NCBI RefSeq assembly: GCF_010669145.1 | Contig: NZ_CP048632.1 | Span: 1-64,000 of the forward strand | Direction: 5' to 3' | Length of the DNA stretch: 64,000 nt | Origin: Rhizobium oryzihabitans | Lineage (GTDB): Bacteria; Pseudomonadota; Alphaproteobacteria; Rhizobiales; Rhizobiaceae | Shown: positions 36,022-44,710 of the stretch, in pieces | Layout: each line of letters begins with the position of its first letter | How positions within the stretch are numbered: the first letter of the stretch is position 1 | The notes under the pieces: model-generated | What the model was told of the DNA's origin: nothing | Seen by the model: the letters and a program-made list of their open reading frames with translations, nothing else | Databases searched by the model: none | Position numbers and translations under genes: made by a program

Positions 36022-36453
36022 TCATAATACACCTGCCGGATTTTCCAGCGGACCGACCAGCCTTACCGTGACGAGGTAACCGATGATGGCGGCCGCTGCG
36101 GAGACGAAGGTTCCCCACAGGAGATCAGCGATGGTCAATGTCGTTGACCAGTTTTTCAATGTCGCCTGATTGGTGAGATCATATGTGGCATAGGCCATGA
36201 AGCCGACGGCCGCACCATAAAGCAGCGCGGTCGTCCATTGGCCCGACACCAGCGCCGGCCGAACCGCGAGGAAGGTCAATCCGGCCGCGTAGATGAGATA
36301 AAAGACGATCGCCGGGGCAAGCCGGAAGTTTTCCGCCAGGAGATCGCCGATGGCCGGGCGATAGAGCCGCGATGCCATGGTGCTCAGCCAGATGAAGTCG
36401 ATCACCAGAAAAGCGATGAGCGTGAAGAAATAGGCTGCGATATAGGTCTTCAT
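36022..36453 (-). CDS. DUF2177 membrane protein
   Basis: The 143-residue protein has four membrane helices and the family pattern IDFIWLSTMASRLYRPAIG, then GFMAYATYDLTNQATLKNW. DUF2177 proteins are found next to ECF sigma and lipid-modifying genes in several alphaproteobacteria. The start ATG 36453 is the one with a fitting N-terminus (KTYIAAYFF). It probably belongs to the operon reading from 40283. Biochemical role unknown. Confidence 0.75.
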   Translation of the reverse strand: MKTYIAAYFFTLIAFLVIDFIWLSTMASRLYRPAIGDLLAENFRLAPAIVFYLIYAAGLTFLAVRPALVSGQWTTALLYGAAVGFMAYATYDLTNQATLKNWSTTLTIADLLWGTFVSAAAAIIGYLVTVRLVGPLENPAGVL

Positions 36454-36467
36454 CGGTCTTTTCCTTT

Positions 36468-36845
36468 TTAATCGATCCGGGTCCAGCTGATGCCCTTGCA
36501 CAAGAGACCGGCGACGATGCAGCCCTTGGTGGTCATGCTGCTGCCATCAACCGTCACCGTTATCCTGTAGGATTTGTCGCGTTGCGGATCGAAGGCCGTG
36601 CCGGAATAGACGCCGTTTTCATCGGGCTTTATATCCATGACGAGCCGGTCGCCGGTCTTTTCCTTGGGCGTGCCCGGCTTGATCCAGGTGTTGGTGGCGC
36701 AGATATTGTCGCCGCAGGGCGCGATCAGCACTTTGGCGTTGCCGTCGCCGCGCGCCCAGTTGCCGTCGATGTCCGCTGCCCCGGCTCCGAAGGCCGCAAG
36801 CATCGGACATAGGGAGGATGCGATTATCAATGCTTTGATTTTCAT
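36468..36845 (-). CDS. DUF2147 secreted protein
   Basis: A signal peptide (ALIIASSLCPMLAAFGAGAA) is followed by ADIDGNWARGDGNAKVLIAP and DNICATNTWIKPG, the DUF2147 pattern, and ends CKGISWTRID. It is 125 residues, exported to the periplasm with four conserved cysteines. It is short by one subdomain but looks complete. It sits 15 bases before the DUF2177 gene in the same direction. Confidence 0.75.
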   Translation of the reverse strand: MKIKALIIASSLCPMLAAFGAGAADIDGNWARGDGNAKVLIAPCGDNICATNTWIKPGTPKEKTGDRLVMDIKPDENGVYSGTAFDPQRDKSYRITVTVDGSSMTTKGCIVAGLLCKGISWTRID

Positions 36846-36875
36846 CGTCTTTCTCCGCAATTATTGCCCCGCGTT

Positions 36876-38108
36876 TTACTTATGCTCAATCGTGTAGAAG
36901 CCGACATTGATGGTCCCCTCGGTAAAGCCGGCTTCGCAGTAGCAGAGGTAATAATCCCAGAGCCGCCGGAAGCGGTCATCGAAACCAAGGAGCGAAATCG
37001 TCTGCCATCGCGCATGGAAACGCTGCCGCCATTCCGCCAGCGTGCGGGCGTAGGACTGGCCGAAAAGCTCCGTATCGGTCAGGCTCAGGCCCGCTCTGCC
37101 AATTGCTTTTTCAAGCGCTTCGTCAGATGGCAGGAAGCCGCCCGGAAAGACGTATTTCTGGATGAAGTCAGCCTTGCGCCGGTAATTGTCGAACCGACCA
37201 GGTTCGATGGAGATGATTTGCAGCACCGCGCGGCCGCCGGGTTTCAGGCAGCGTTTCAGCGTTTCGAAATAGCTCGGCCAATAGGCTTCCCCGACCGCTT
37301 CGAACATCTCGACGGAAACGATACGATCGAATTTACCGTCGACATCGCGATAGTCTTCCAGTTTCAGATCGATGCTTCCCGCCCTGTCCACTTTTTCGGC
37401 TGCTGCTTTTGCCCAGTTCAATTGTGAGGGCGAAAGGGTGATGCCGGTCAAGTCGGCATTGGCCTCGGTAGCCAGGTGGATGGCGAGTGCGCCCCAGCCG
37501 CAGCCGATTTCCAATATGCTTTCGCCGCCATTCAATTGGAGTTTGTCAGCGATACGGTCGAGTTTTTTCAGCTGGGCCGCCTCAAGCGTCGGCGTCGTGT
37601 CGTCGAAGATCGCGGAGGAATAAAGCATCGAGGGATCGAGCCATTGCCTGTAGAACTCGTTACCCAGATCATAATGCGCCTCGATGTTGCGGCGGCTGCC
37701 GCGTCTGGTATTGGCGTTGAGCCTGTGACCAAGGCGGTTGAGAAGGCGCATCGGCGGGCTGCCGCGCATCGAACCCGTGAAGGCTTCGCGGTTCTGGGCC
37801 GCAAAACGGATCAGCGTCGTCAGATCGGGCGTCGTCCAGTCCCCATCGATGAAACCCTCGGCAAAGCCGATATCGCCGTTGAGGATCAGCCGCCTCAGCG
37901 CGCGCCAGCGATGGAGAACAAGCGTTGCCTCGCAGCCGTCTTTTTCGCCGTATTTTTCAACAACGCCGCCGCCTGGAAGAATGACGCGCAGCCTTCCGGT
38001 TGAGACCTTGTTCAGCAGCCTGCCCATGAGCCAGCCGCCGGGGCCGGCGCTGCGGTTGGAAAGTCTGTTTTCGGCCGATGCTTGCGTAAGATTGTCAAAC
38101 GGGGTCAT
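36876..38108 (-). CDS. cfa: Cyclopropane-fatty-acyl-phospholipid synthase family methyltransferase
   Basis: The 410-residue protein matches bacterial CFA synthases: DGDWTTPDLTTLIRFAAQNR, then NIEAHYDLGNEFYRQWLDPS and MLYSSAIFDD. The SAM-binding loop is ILEIGCGWGALAIHLA (about residues 197-212), with VSVEMFEAVGE and YWPSYF after. It puts a methylene or methyl on unsaturated phospholipid chains. It overlaps the DUF1365 gene by 14 bases. Close relatives in photo-oxidative stress loci are methyltransferases of furan fatty acid synthesis, so the exact product may differ. Confidence 0.85.
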   Translation of the reverse strand: MTPFDNLTQASAENRLSNRSAGPGGWLMGRLLNKVSTGRLRVILPGGGVVEKYGEKDGCEATLVLHRWRALRRLILNGDIGFAEGFIDGDWTTPDLTTLIRFAAQNREAFTGSMRGSPPMRLLNRLGHRLNANTRRGSRRNIEAHYDLGNEFYRQWLDPSMLYSSAIFDDTTPTLEAAQLKKLDRIADKLQLNGGESILEIGCGWGALAIHLATEANADLTGITLSPSQLNWAKAAAEKVDRAGSIDLKLEDYRDVDGKFDRIVSVEMFEAVGEAYWPSYFETLKRCLKPGGRAVLQIISIEPGRFDNYRRKADFIQKYVFPGGFLPSDEALEKAIGRAGLSLTDTELFGQSYARTLAEWRQRFHARWQTISLLGFDDRFRRLWDYYLCYCEAGFTEGTINVGFYTIEHK

Positions 38109-38913
38109 TTATCTTGGCCTCGATTTGCGACGATGAAGGATGAACGAAAGAGATGGGTGAAGAGGGCGGCAGCGGACGCTTCCGGAACCGCACGCCCTTC
38201 AGCCAGATTTTGAGCGCTTCCCAGTGAATGCCGCCGATCACCCTGAGCGTGAGAAAGGGGATGGCGAAGAATGCTTTCAGAAGGGCGGCGTCGGTCAGTT
38301 CGACGCGCCGGGCGAGGTGCCGGGCGGTCAGAACCGGCCCTTCGCCGTCGAAGGTGTCGATGACGATCTTCAGCCTGTCACCGGGCGGTATGACGCGGAA
38401 AACATAGTGGAGGTCCATGTCCATGAACGGTGAGACATAGAAGGCCTTGTCGCAGCGCTGGACGATTTCCGCCGCACCGTCTGCCTCAACCGGGATCAGA
38501 TAGGAGTGTCTTTCGCCGAACGTATTGTCGACTTCCCAGAGAATGGCCTTCAGCGATGCGTCCTGCCCGTAGCAGAAGAACACGCTCAGCGGGTTGAAGG
38601 CCCAGCCCAGCAGACGCGGCATGGTGAGCAGACGTATCGGCCCGCCATCCACCGGCACGCCCGCCGCCAGCATCGAGGTCTCGATCTGCTGGCGAAGTCC
38701 GATCGTGCTCCTGTCGCCGCGGTCCCTGCGATGGAAAGAAAACAGGTTGAACCGGTCCACGGAAAAAAGTCGCAGCTTTTTGTCGAGCGTATCCAGCTCG
38801 TCGAGGTCGAGAAGCAGCGAATAAATCCGGTAGGCCAGCCTGTGCGCTTTCGGTTTGAAGCGCGCATGGGTCACATGTCCGGGAAAGAGTGCGGAGGCGA
38901 GGTGAGGCATCAT
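38095..38913 (-). CDS. DUF1365 protein
   Basis: The 272-residue protein has the family features SALFPGHVTHARFKPKAHRL then AYRIYSLLLDLDEL, with LTMPRLLGWAFNPLSVFFCY and DKAFYVSPFMDMDLHYVFRV. It always neighbours the FAD oxidoreductase and CFA-like genes, and here it overlaps both (ATGA and 14 bases). It probably acts with them on membrane lipids. No catalytic role is proven that I know of. Confidence 0.85.
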   Translation of the reverse strand: MMPHLASALFPGHVTHARFKPKAHRLAYRIYSLLLDLDELDTLDKKLRLFSVDRFNLFSFHRRDRGDRSTIGLRQQIETSMLAAGVPVDGGPIRLLTMPRLLGWAFNPLSVFFCYGQDASLKAILWEVDNTFGERHSYLIPVEADGAAEIVQRCDKAFYVSPFMDMDLHYVFRVIPPGDRLKIVIDTFDGEGPVLTARHLARRVELTDAALLKAFFAIPFLTLRVIGGIHWEALKIWLKGVRFRKRPLPPSSPISFVHPSSSQIEAKINDPV

Positions 38914-40283
38914 GCTATCGCCTCTATGAGTTCGGTGTCGGTCGCAATCGCCGTCATATCAAGGCGAACAATCCGGCCGCTGTCTTCGGCGACCTGCCAG
39001 GGGCGCTTCAGCCCGCCCAGGTCTTCTGCAACCGCAAGGCCCGCCTGAATACCGTCCTCATGAAAACCCGAGCCGAAATAAGCGCCGCAGAACCATGTGT
39101 TTCGCAACCCCTGCAAGGCCCACAGTTCCTGCCGCATCTGTTCGGTGCCGGCGTCGAAAACAGGGTGGTGGTAGGTTTCCTCGGCGATGATCTTTCCCTG
39201 CTCCGGCTCGCGCGCCGGATTGAGCGTTACGAAGGTGTCAGGGGTGTCGCCCAGAGGTTGAAGCTTGTTCATCCAGTAGGTGATGCTTGGCTGACCCGTT
39301 TCAATGCGGGTATCTGCCACATAGTTCCAGCTCGACCAGGCGGCGCGCCTGCGTGGCATGAAACTGCTGTCGGTATGCAGCACCGCCCTGTTTTTCGTGT
39401 AGGTGAATGCCCCGAGAATGCGCCGTTCGGCGCGCGTCGCATCGCTCAGCATATTCAGTGCCTGATCGGCATGTGTTGCGATCACCACATCGTCAAAACG
39501 CTCGAATTTGCCGCTTTCCCCGGCGATTTCGATGTAACCCGGGATACGGCTGATATGTTTGACCGGCGTCGAAAGCCGGATGCGGTCGGCGAACGGCGTG
39601 GTGATGCGTTTGACATATTCCTGGGCACCGCCGACGACAGTGCGCCAGACGGGTCGGTTGCGCAGCAAAAGCAGGCCATGGTTGCTGCAGAATTTTATGA
39701 AATGCGCCGCCGGGTAACGGCCCACCTCCATTGCCGGCGTGGACCATATGGCGGCCGCCATGGGATAGAGGTGATCATCTCGGAACGCCGATCCATAGCG
39801 ATTGCGCGACAGGTAATCGTCGAGCGACATGTCGCCCATGACGGGCAGGTCGCGCGGGGCGTTGCGGTAAAAGCGCAATAGATCTGAGAGCATCGCCCAG
39901 AAGCGTGGCCTGATGGCGTTTCTCTTCTGCGCCAGAAGGCCGACGCCGGTGCCGCCGGAATATTCGAAACCGCCATCATTCAGCGAAACGGCAAAGGACA
40001 TGTTGGATGCCGCGGTCGGCACATCCAGTGTTTTGAAAAGTGCTGTGAGATTGGGATAGGTCGTTTCATTATAGACGATGAAACCGGTGTCTACGGAAAC
40101 AGGTCCTTTTTCAGTCTGGAAAGTCACCGTGTTGCTGTGGCCGCCGACGCGGTCCGCCGCCTCGAAAACCGTGACATCATGCCGTTGCGACAAAAGCCAG
40201 GCTGCGGACAGGCCGGAAATGCCTGTTCCGATCACGGCGATGTTTCGCCGGCTGTCTTTTCTTTTGGCTTCGGTGTCGAACAT
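38910..40283 (-). CDS. FAD-dependent oxidoreductase (amine-oxidase-like fold), lipid-modifying locus
   Basis: The 457-residue protein has a dinucleotide-binding N-terminus IAVIGTGISGLSAAWLLSQR, then EAADRVGGHSNTV, the usual GXGXXG plus GG motif. The middle has DTGFIVYNETTYPNL and the C-terminus WFCGAYFGSGFHEDGIQ. These are typical of the 'NAD/FAD-binding' protein paired with DUF1365 and CFA-like enzymes. Comparable enzymes in Rhodobacter are thought to desaturate methylated fatty acyl chains. It is first of the operon, divergent from the DUF1295 gene with 161 bases between. Confidence 0.8.
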   Translation of the reverse strand: MFDTEAKRKDSRRNIAVIGTGISGLSAAWLLSQRHDVTVFEAADRVGGHSNTVTFQTEKGPVSVDTGFIVYNETTYPNLTALFKTLDVPTAASNMSFAVSLNDGGFEYSGGTGVGLLAQKRNAIRPRFWAMLSDLLRFYRNAPRDLPVMGDMSLDDYLSRNRYGSAFRDDHLYPMAAAIWSTPAMEVGRYPAAHFIKFCSNHGLLLLRNRPVWRTVVGGAQEYVKRITTPFADRIRLSTPVKHISRIPGYIEIAGESGKFERFDDVVIATHADQALNMLSDATRAERRILGAFTYTKNRAVLHTDSSFMPRRRAAWSSWNYVADTRIETGQPSITYWMNKLQPLGDTPDTFVTLNPAREPEQGKIIAEETYHHPVFDAGTEQMRQELWALQGLRNTWFCGAYFGSGFHEDGIQAGLAVAEDLGGLKRPWQVAEDSGRIVRLDMTAIATDTELIEAIA

Positions 40284-40444
40284 GTTTCCTCGCTATTGCA
40301 TTCACAATTCAGCCTTTGGGACTGCGACAGATACGAGGGAGCTGATCGATAAGTTTCACGGCCGCGCAGATTTTTCGGAATTTTGTCTGCTGCCTGAAAC
40401 TCTTTTGCCGTCTCGGCCGTAGTTGCATCACCAAAGGCGGCGTG

Positions 40445-41263
40445 ATGCCCTTTGATACAGCGAGCGGAATGGTGATGATGTCTGTTGTGGTAGCCCTTGC
40501 CGTATTGATGTCGGTGCTGATGGCGGCAGCCTGGGCGTTGCAGCGATTGACAGGCTCAAGCGGCTGGATCGATACCGTCTGGTCCGCGAGTGTGGGGCTC
40601 GGCGGCATTGTCGCGGTCCTGTTTTCCGATGGAGATGCCTGGCGCCGGGGAGCTGCTGTTTTTCTCGTGATCGTGTGGTCGCTGCGGCTTGCCGGTCATA
40701 TCGGCCTGCGCACGAGGGGCGGCGGAGAGGATCCGCGTTATGCGAAACTGATCGAGCAATGGGGCAGCAATGCTTCGCTGCGGCTTTTCGGTTTTCTCCA
40801 GATCCAGGCCATCGCCGCCTTTGTGCTGGTGCTCGCCGTCTATCTCGCCGCCAGCAACCCTCAGGCTTTTCCACGCTTTACCGATCTGATTGCCTTATTC
40901 GTCGCGGCCGGTGCGCTTGTTGGCGAAGCCATATCCGATGCGCAGCTTTCGCGGTTCAGAAAGACACCGGCGGCCAAAAACAGCGTCTGTGAGACGGGTC
41001 TCTGGCGCTACTCCCGTCATCCGAACTACTTTTTCGAATGGCTTTTCTGGTGTGGCTTTCCATTGCTGGCCATCCATGCGCAACCCTGGTCATGGATGTC
41101 GCTTGCAGCGCCGGTCATGATGTACTGGCTGCTCGTCCACGTCTCCGGCATTCCGCCGCTCGAAGAACACATGCTGAAGTCGCGCGGCGAAAAATTCCGC
41201 GCCCTGCAGAACCGCGTCAACGCCTTTTTTCCGGGACCACGTAAAAACGAGGATATGCCATGA
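40445..41263 (+). CDS. DUF1295 membrane protein (steroid 5-alpha-reductase / ICMT-like)
   Basis: The 272-residue polytopic protein has seven or so membrane helices and the conserved segments GWIDTVWSASVGLGG, then GEDPRYAKL and GLWRYSRHPNYFFEWLFWCG, PLLEEHMLKSRGE-like end. These match DUF1295 enzymes, which have a reductase/methyltransferase-like fold with the HPNY motif. ATG 40445 follows GTG 40442. It overlaps the next methyltransferase gene (ATGA). Linked with lipid-modifying enzymes, it likely acts on acyl chains. Confidence 0.8.
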   Translation: MPFDTASGMVMMSVVVALAVLMSVLMAAAWALQRLTGSSGWIDTVWSASVGLGGIVAVLFSDGDAWRRGAAVFLVIVWSLRLAGHIGLRTRGGGEDPRYAKLIEQWGSNASLRLFGFLQIQAIAAFVLVLAVYLAASNPQAFPRFTDLIALFVAAGALVGEAISDAQLSRFRKTPAAKNSVCETGLWRYSRHPNYFFEWLFWCGFPLLAIHAQPWSWMSLAAPVMMYWLLVHVSGIPPLEEHMLKSRGEKFRALQNRVNAFFPGPRKNEDMP

Positions 41264-42285
41264 ACATGCTCGCATTCGCCATCAATGCAGCCGAGCGCGC
41301 GCCGCTGAGCGACAGCATCACCCTTGCCGGCATCGACCTTCTCTGCGCGCGCACCAAGCGCAGGCTTGCCGGCCTGCGGGCGGACGCCGAGGCGGCATTT
41401 GCGGCAGACATGGTGAGATTTCCCGTCGCTACCCATACGGACGACGCAAACAGGCAGCATTACGAAGTACCGGCGGAGTTTTTCGCGATCGTTCTCGGCG
41501 CGCAAAGAAAATATTCCTGCTGCTTTTATCCCGATGCTGACACCACGCTTGATGACGCTGAAACTTTTGCGCTGGCACAAACCGTGTCACATGCCCGCTT
41601 GCAGGATGGCATGGATATTCTTGAGCTCGGTTGCGGCTGGGGCTCGCTCTCCCTTTACATGGCAGGCCGTTTTCCCAATGCACGGATTACGTCTGTTTCG
41701 AACTCTGCTTCGCAGCGCCAATATATAATCGAGCGCGCGAAGGAGCGCGGGCTCTCCAATCTGTCTGTGGTAACGGCTGATATGAATGATTTCACGACCG
41801 ACGGCCATTTCGATCGTGTCGTATCGGTGGAAATGTTCGAGCACATGTCGAACTGGCAGACGTTGTTTGAGCGCGTCCGCTCGTGGCTGAAGCCGGAAGG
41901 CAGGTTCTTCCTGCACGTCTTCAATCACCGCGACCGATCCTATCGCTTCGATCATGGCAATCCGGCAGACTGGATCGCACAGCATTTCTTCACCGGCGGC
42001 ATCATGCCGGCTTTCGATCTTCCGCATCGTTTTGACGGGCTTTTCAGCGTGGAGCAGGATTGGCGCTGGTCAGGATCGCATTATCGCCGAACCGCTCTCG
42101 ACTGGCTGAAGAATTTCGATCGGGAGATAGATCGCATACGACCGATCCTGCAGCGCGTTTATGGCGCCGATGCGAGATTGTGGGAAAGACGCTGGCGGCT
42201 GTTCTTCCTCGCGACGGCAGGCCTCTTCGGACATGACGATGGTGAGGTATGGGGCGTCGGGCATTATCTGATGAGACCTGCCTAG
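41260..42285 (+). CDS. Second CFA-synthase-like SAM methyltransferase
   Basis: The 341-residue protein has the SAM loop ILELGCGWGSLSLYMA (about residues 119-134), then VVSVEMFEHMSNWQTLFERV and HVFNHRDRSYRF. It lacks the N-terminal domain of true CFA synthases but keeps HYEVPAEFFAIVLG and the KYSCCFYP region. It is coupled to the DUF1295 gene by ATGA. It is a different branch from the 36876-38108 enzyme, so the locus likely makes two methyl-modified lipids or consecutive steps of one. Confidence 0.8.
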   Translation: MNMLAFAINAAERAPLSDSITLAGIDLLCARTKRRLAGLRADAEAAFAADMVRFPVATHTDDANRQHYEVPAEFFAIVLGAQRKYSCCFYPDADTTLDDAETFALAQTVSHARLQDGMDILELGCGWGSLSLYMAGRFPNARITSVSNSASQRQYIIERAKERGLSNLSVVTADMNDFTTDGHFDRVVSVEMFEHMSNWQTLFERVRSWLKPEGRFFLHVFNHRDRSYRFDHGNPADWIAQHFFTGGIMPAFDLPHRFDGLFSVEQDWRWSGSHYRRTALDWLKNFDREIDRIRPILQRVYGADARLWERRWRLFFLATAGLFGHDDGEVWGVGHYLMRPA

Positions 42286-42346
42286 CTTGCCAGATGTGTT
42301 TGGTACTTCTGGGTCGGGGCTGGCCCGGCCCGACATCCGGGTTTAG

Positions 42347-42661
42347 TCAGTAGGGCGAACGACACTGCATCCGCGTGCCGGCCGACGCCATATAGGTGTT
42401 GTCGGTCGGATGGTAGGATGTGTAACGCGCCGCGCACCATTTGATATGGCTGACTTCTTCCTGAGACAGGGCGTATCCGTTCGACGCGCCTTCCTCACCC
42501 TTTCCTGCGGCAAAGGCCGATGCGGGGGAGGCGGGCTGCGTCTTTTCCTGCAAATCCCTGGCAGGTTGTATGATGCTCAGCGCATGGGCGGGCACGACGG
42601 AAGCGGCAGATAATGCGACGCCAAGAGCGAGCGCGGAGATGGTCTTCGGCATCCTCAACAT
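42347..42661 (-). CDS. BA14K-family exported protein
   Basis: Signal peptide ALALGVALSAASVVPAHA is followed by a variable linker and the C-terminal BA14K motif HIKWCAARYTSYHPTDNTYM ending in RMQCRSPY. The family is a Brucella immunogen and is common in Rhizobiales envelopes. I use ATG 42661 with GAGG upstream; longer frames add unlike sequence. It ends convergent with the methyltransferase gene. Confidence 0.8.
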   Translation of the reverse strand: MLRMPKTISALALGVALSAASVVPAHALSIIQPARDLQEKTQPASPASAFAAGKGEEGASNGYALSQEEVSHIKWCAARYTSYHPTDNTYMASAGTRMQCRSPY

Positions 42662-42919
42662 CGATAAATCCTCGTTATTCGTTCGAGATGCTAACGAAAA
42701 TTTAGGAAATTCGTTCCCGATGGCTATTGACGCCACACGAACACGTGATTCTCCGAGGGGCCCGAGTGACCTGAAGTTGAAGTCCATCGGCGCCACACTT
42801 CCATGCTGGCGGAGATGGCGTGCCGTCAATTCGACGTCGGGTCCTTGCCGCACTGCTCGTTGACAAGCGGAAAATCCGGTCGGATAGTCGGCCGGCAATC
42901 ATGCAAACGGGAGTCTTCA

Positions 42920-43369
42920 ATGATTAACAGGGTTGTCATTCTCTCATCCTTTGCGCTGCTGGCTTCGGCGGCGTTTGTCTCCCCCGCAGCGGCACTCACC
43001 ATGAAAGAGTGCAGCGTGAAATATCAGGCGGCGAAAGCCGACGGATCCGCCAAGGACGTAAAGTGGAACGATTATCGCGCCAAGTTCTGCGGCAGCGATG
43101 CGGCGGCCGAAGACGCCGCCGATGACAAGCAGGTCGCGGCCACAACTGAGAAAGAACCCGAAAAGGCGACGATAAAGGCCCCGAAGGGCGTCGCTTTTCC
43201 GAGTGCTGTCGATAAGAAATATTCAAGCGAGACCCCTGGTAAGGCCCGCCTGAAGACCTGCGTCGATTCCTATCACAAGAACAAGAATGACGGCACGCTC
43301 GGCGATCTGAAATGGATCCAGAAGGGCGGCGGCTACTGGAGCCTGTGCAATACGGCACTGAAGAGCTGA
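42920..43369 (+). CDS. Secreted protein with two Cys-repeat modules
   Basis: After a signal peptide (VVILSSFALLASAAFVSPAAA), the mature chain carries two similar modules. The first is MKECSVKYQAAKADGSAKDV followed by KWNDYRAKFC. The second is LKTCVDSYHKNKNDGTLGDL followed by KWIQKGGGYWSLC. A Lys/Glu/Asp-rich linker of about 70 residues joins them. Each module keeps Cys-X3-Y, a Gly turn, KW and a closing Cys, so an internal duplication with one disulfide each is likely. It is probably periplasmic. Function not known. Confidence 0.7.
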   Translation: MINRVVILSSFALLASAAFVSPAAALTMKECSVKYQAAKADGSAKDVKWNDYRAKFCGSDAAAEDAADDKQVAATTEKEPEKATIKAPKGVAFPSAVDKKYSSETPGKARLKTCVDSYHKNKNDGTLGDLKWIQKGGGYWSLCNTALKS

Positions 43370-43602
43370 CACGGTTCCGTGACGGTTGACGTTCCTGGCC
43401 CGCCAAGGCGTCATGAGGCCTGCAAACCCCGCCCGGTCAGGGTGGGGTTTGCCGCAGGCAACCCCGTTTTCGGGCGGGTAAAATCTGTGAATGGTTTGCT
43501 TTTCAACATCTTGATAGAAAGAGCTAACCCTGCGGTTTGACCCGCATACAGCAATTCAACGGTTGAGGTTGTCGCGTGATGGCCGACCGATAATGTGGGC
43601 GG

Positions 43603-43698
43603 ATGACCAGACGATTTCGAAACTATCTCGCCGTGCTGGCCATATCATTGCTGATGTGGACGGTTATTCTGGGCGTCGTTTACTGGTTCTTCCGATAG
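43603..43698 (+). CDS. Tiny membrane protein, 31 residues
   Basis: The frame reads MTRRFRNYLAVLAISLLM then a short hydrophobic run ending VVYWFFR. It forms one clear membrane helix with basic residues on the inside. The ribosome site is weak (GTGGGCGG). Such small rhizobial membrane proteins are often missed in annotation. Real but unproven. Confidence 0.4.
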   Translation: MTRRFRNYLAVLAISLLMWTVILGVVYWFFR

Positions 43699-43840
43699 AA
43701 ATTGCCGCAGTGTCTCGACCGAAATCAATCACGTCCTGCTTCCCCGGCTAACGCAAATTTCACGTGTGTGGCAATGAGCGGCCCCATTTTGGCTTTTCTG
43801 GCGTGGCCTTATGGTGGCGCCACATCAGGAAAGGGCCATC

Positions 43841-44209
43841 ATGAAAAAATCACTCGCCGTCATGTGTTTTACCATCTTGTCTTTTTCAGCCGCTTCCAGA
43901 GCGCTTGCCGATGACTTGGTGATTCCACTTCCGAAGGATACGACGGTCGAAAAGGTCGAGACCGTTTATCAATGCGCCGCCGATAAGGTCGAAGCGACCT
44001 ATTTCAACGCCGGTGATATCAGCCTTGTCCGGCTGGGGCTGAAGGACGGCGTCGTTGTTGCCGCAAACGTCGTTTCAGGCTCGGGAGCCAGATATCAGGG
44101 CGGTGTCCATGTCTGGTGGTCGAAGGGTGAGGAGGCCGATCTTTACGATTTGATGGCGGATCCGGAAATGAAGAAACCGGTTCATTGCGTGGAAGTGAAG
44201 AAGACCTGA
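43841..44209 (+). CDS. MliC-type lysozyme inhibitor family protein
   Basis: Signal peptide LAVMCFTILSFSAASRALA precedes a 100-residue domain with YQCAADKVEATYFNAGDISL, then GARYQGGVHVWWSKGEEADL, which matches MliC/PliC inhibitors of C-type lysozyme. A final Cys (VHCVEVKK) would pair with the first. There is no lipobox, so a soluble periplasmic form is expected. AAAGGGCC precedes ATG 43841. Confidence 0.75.
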   Translation: MKKSLAVMCFTILSFSAASRALADDLVIPLPKDTTVEKVETVYQCAADKVEATYFNAGDISLVRLGLKDGVVVAANVVSGSGARYQGGVHVWWSKGEEADLYDLMADPEMKKPVHCVEVKKT

Positions 44210-44301
44210 TCGTCGGCGGCCGACTGAAGGGAGCGGCGGCAGGGCGGTTGTAAAAACCTTGCCATGCCGCCGGTCAGTGTTGAATTGCGCGCGTGATGTG
44301 T

Positions 44302-44415
44302 TCAGCCAAGAACGAGCGACACGAGCAGCGCCAGCAGGATGAGAGAGCTTGCGACAACGCCAAGCTTCACCCGTCTAAGGCGGCGGGTACGACCGCCGCT
44401 CCAGTCATAAGCCAT
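44302..44415 (-). CDS. Tiny membrane protein, 37 residues
   Basis: From ATG 44415 the frame gives MAYDWSGGRTRRLRRVKLG followed by a hydrophobic stretch VVASSLILLALLVSLVLG to the stop. It has a strongly basic inside and one membrane helix. AAAGG lies upstream. Codon third positions are G/C-rich and the pattern looks selected, so I consider it real. Function unknown. Confidence 0.5.
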   Translation of the reverse strand: MAYDWSGGRTRRLRRVKLGVVASSLILLALLVSLVLG

Positions 44416-44650
44416 TGGCAGCTTTACCTTTCTTTTTATTATTATGACTTATTACTAGCTCCCTAGGCTTGCCCGTGGCTGACCTCAATTGCCAGAATGT
44501 ATAGGCGAGAAATCGCGATTTCCCTGTCTTATCCGAATGTTGCAGCGCTTCGGGCGGCTGATTCCCTTTACGTCTTTTCCGAAAGCCGGATGCTGATTTT
44601 CGAGGCCGAATGAGGCGTTGGAAGCGGCGGCTCCGATGTTCGCACGGCAC

Positions 44651-44682
44651 AAAAAAGGCCCGGAAAACCTTGTTTCCGGGCC
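44651..44682 (-). terminator. Terminator of the TerC gene
   Basis: On the reverse strand GGCCCGGAAA and TTTCCGGGCC form a ten-base stem, followed by six T. It lies 29 bases past the TerC stop. Confidence 0.85.
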
Positions 44683-44710
44683 TGTCGATCGCTAGTCGTT
44701 TCGGGATGTT

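Noticed and set aside
43422..43452. GCAAACCCC / GGGGTTTGC hairpin after the Cys-module gene as terminator
   Set aside because: Good stem but a 13-base loop and no T run; left out as a terminator.
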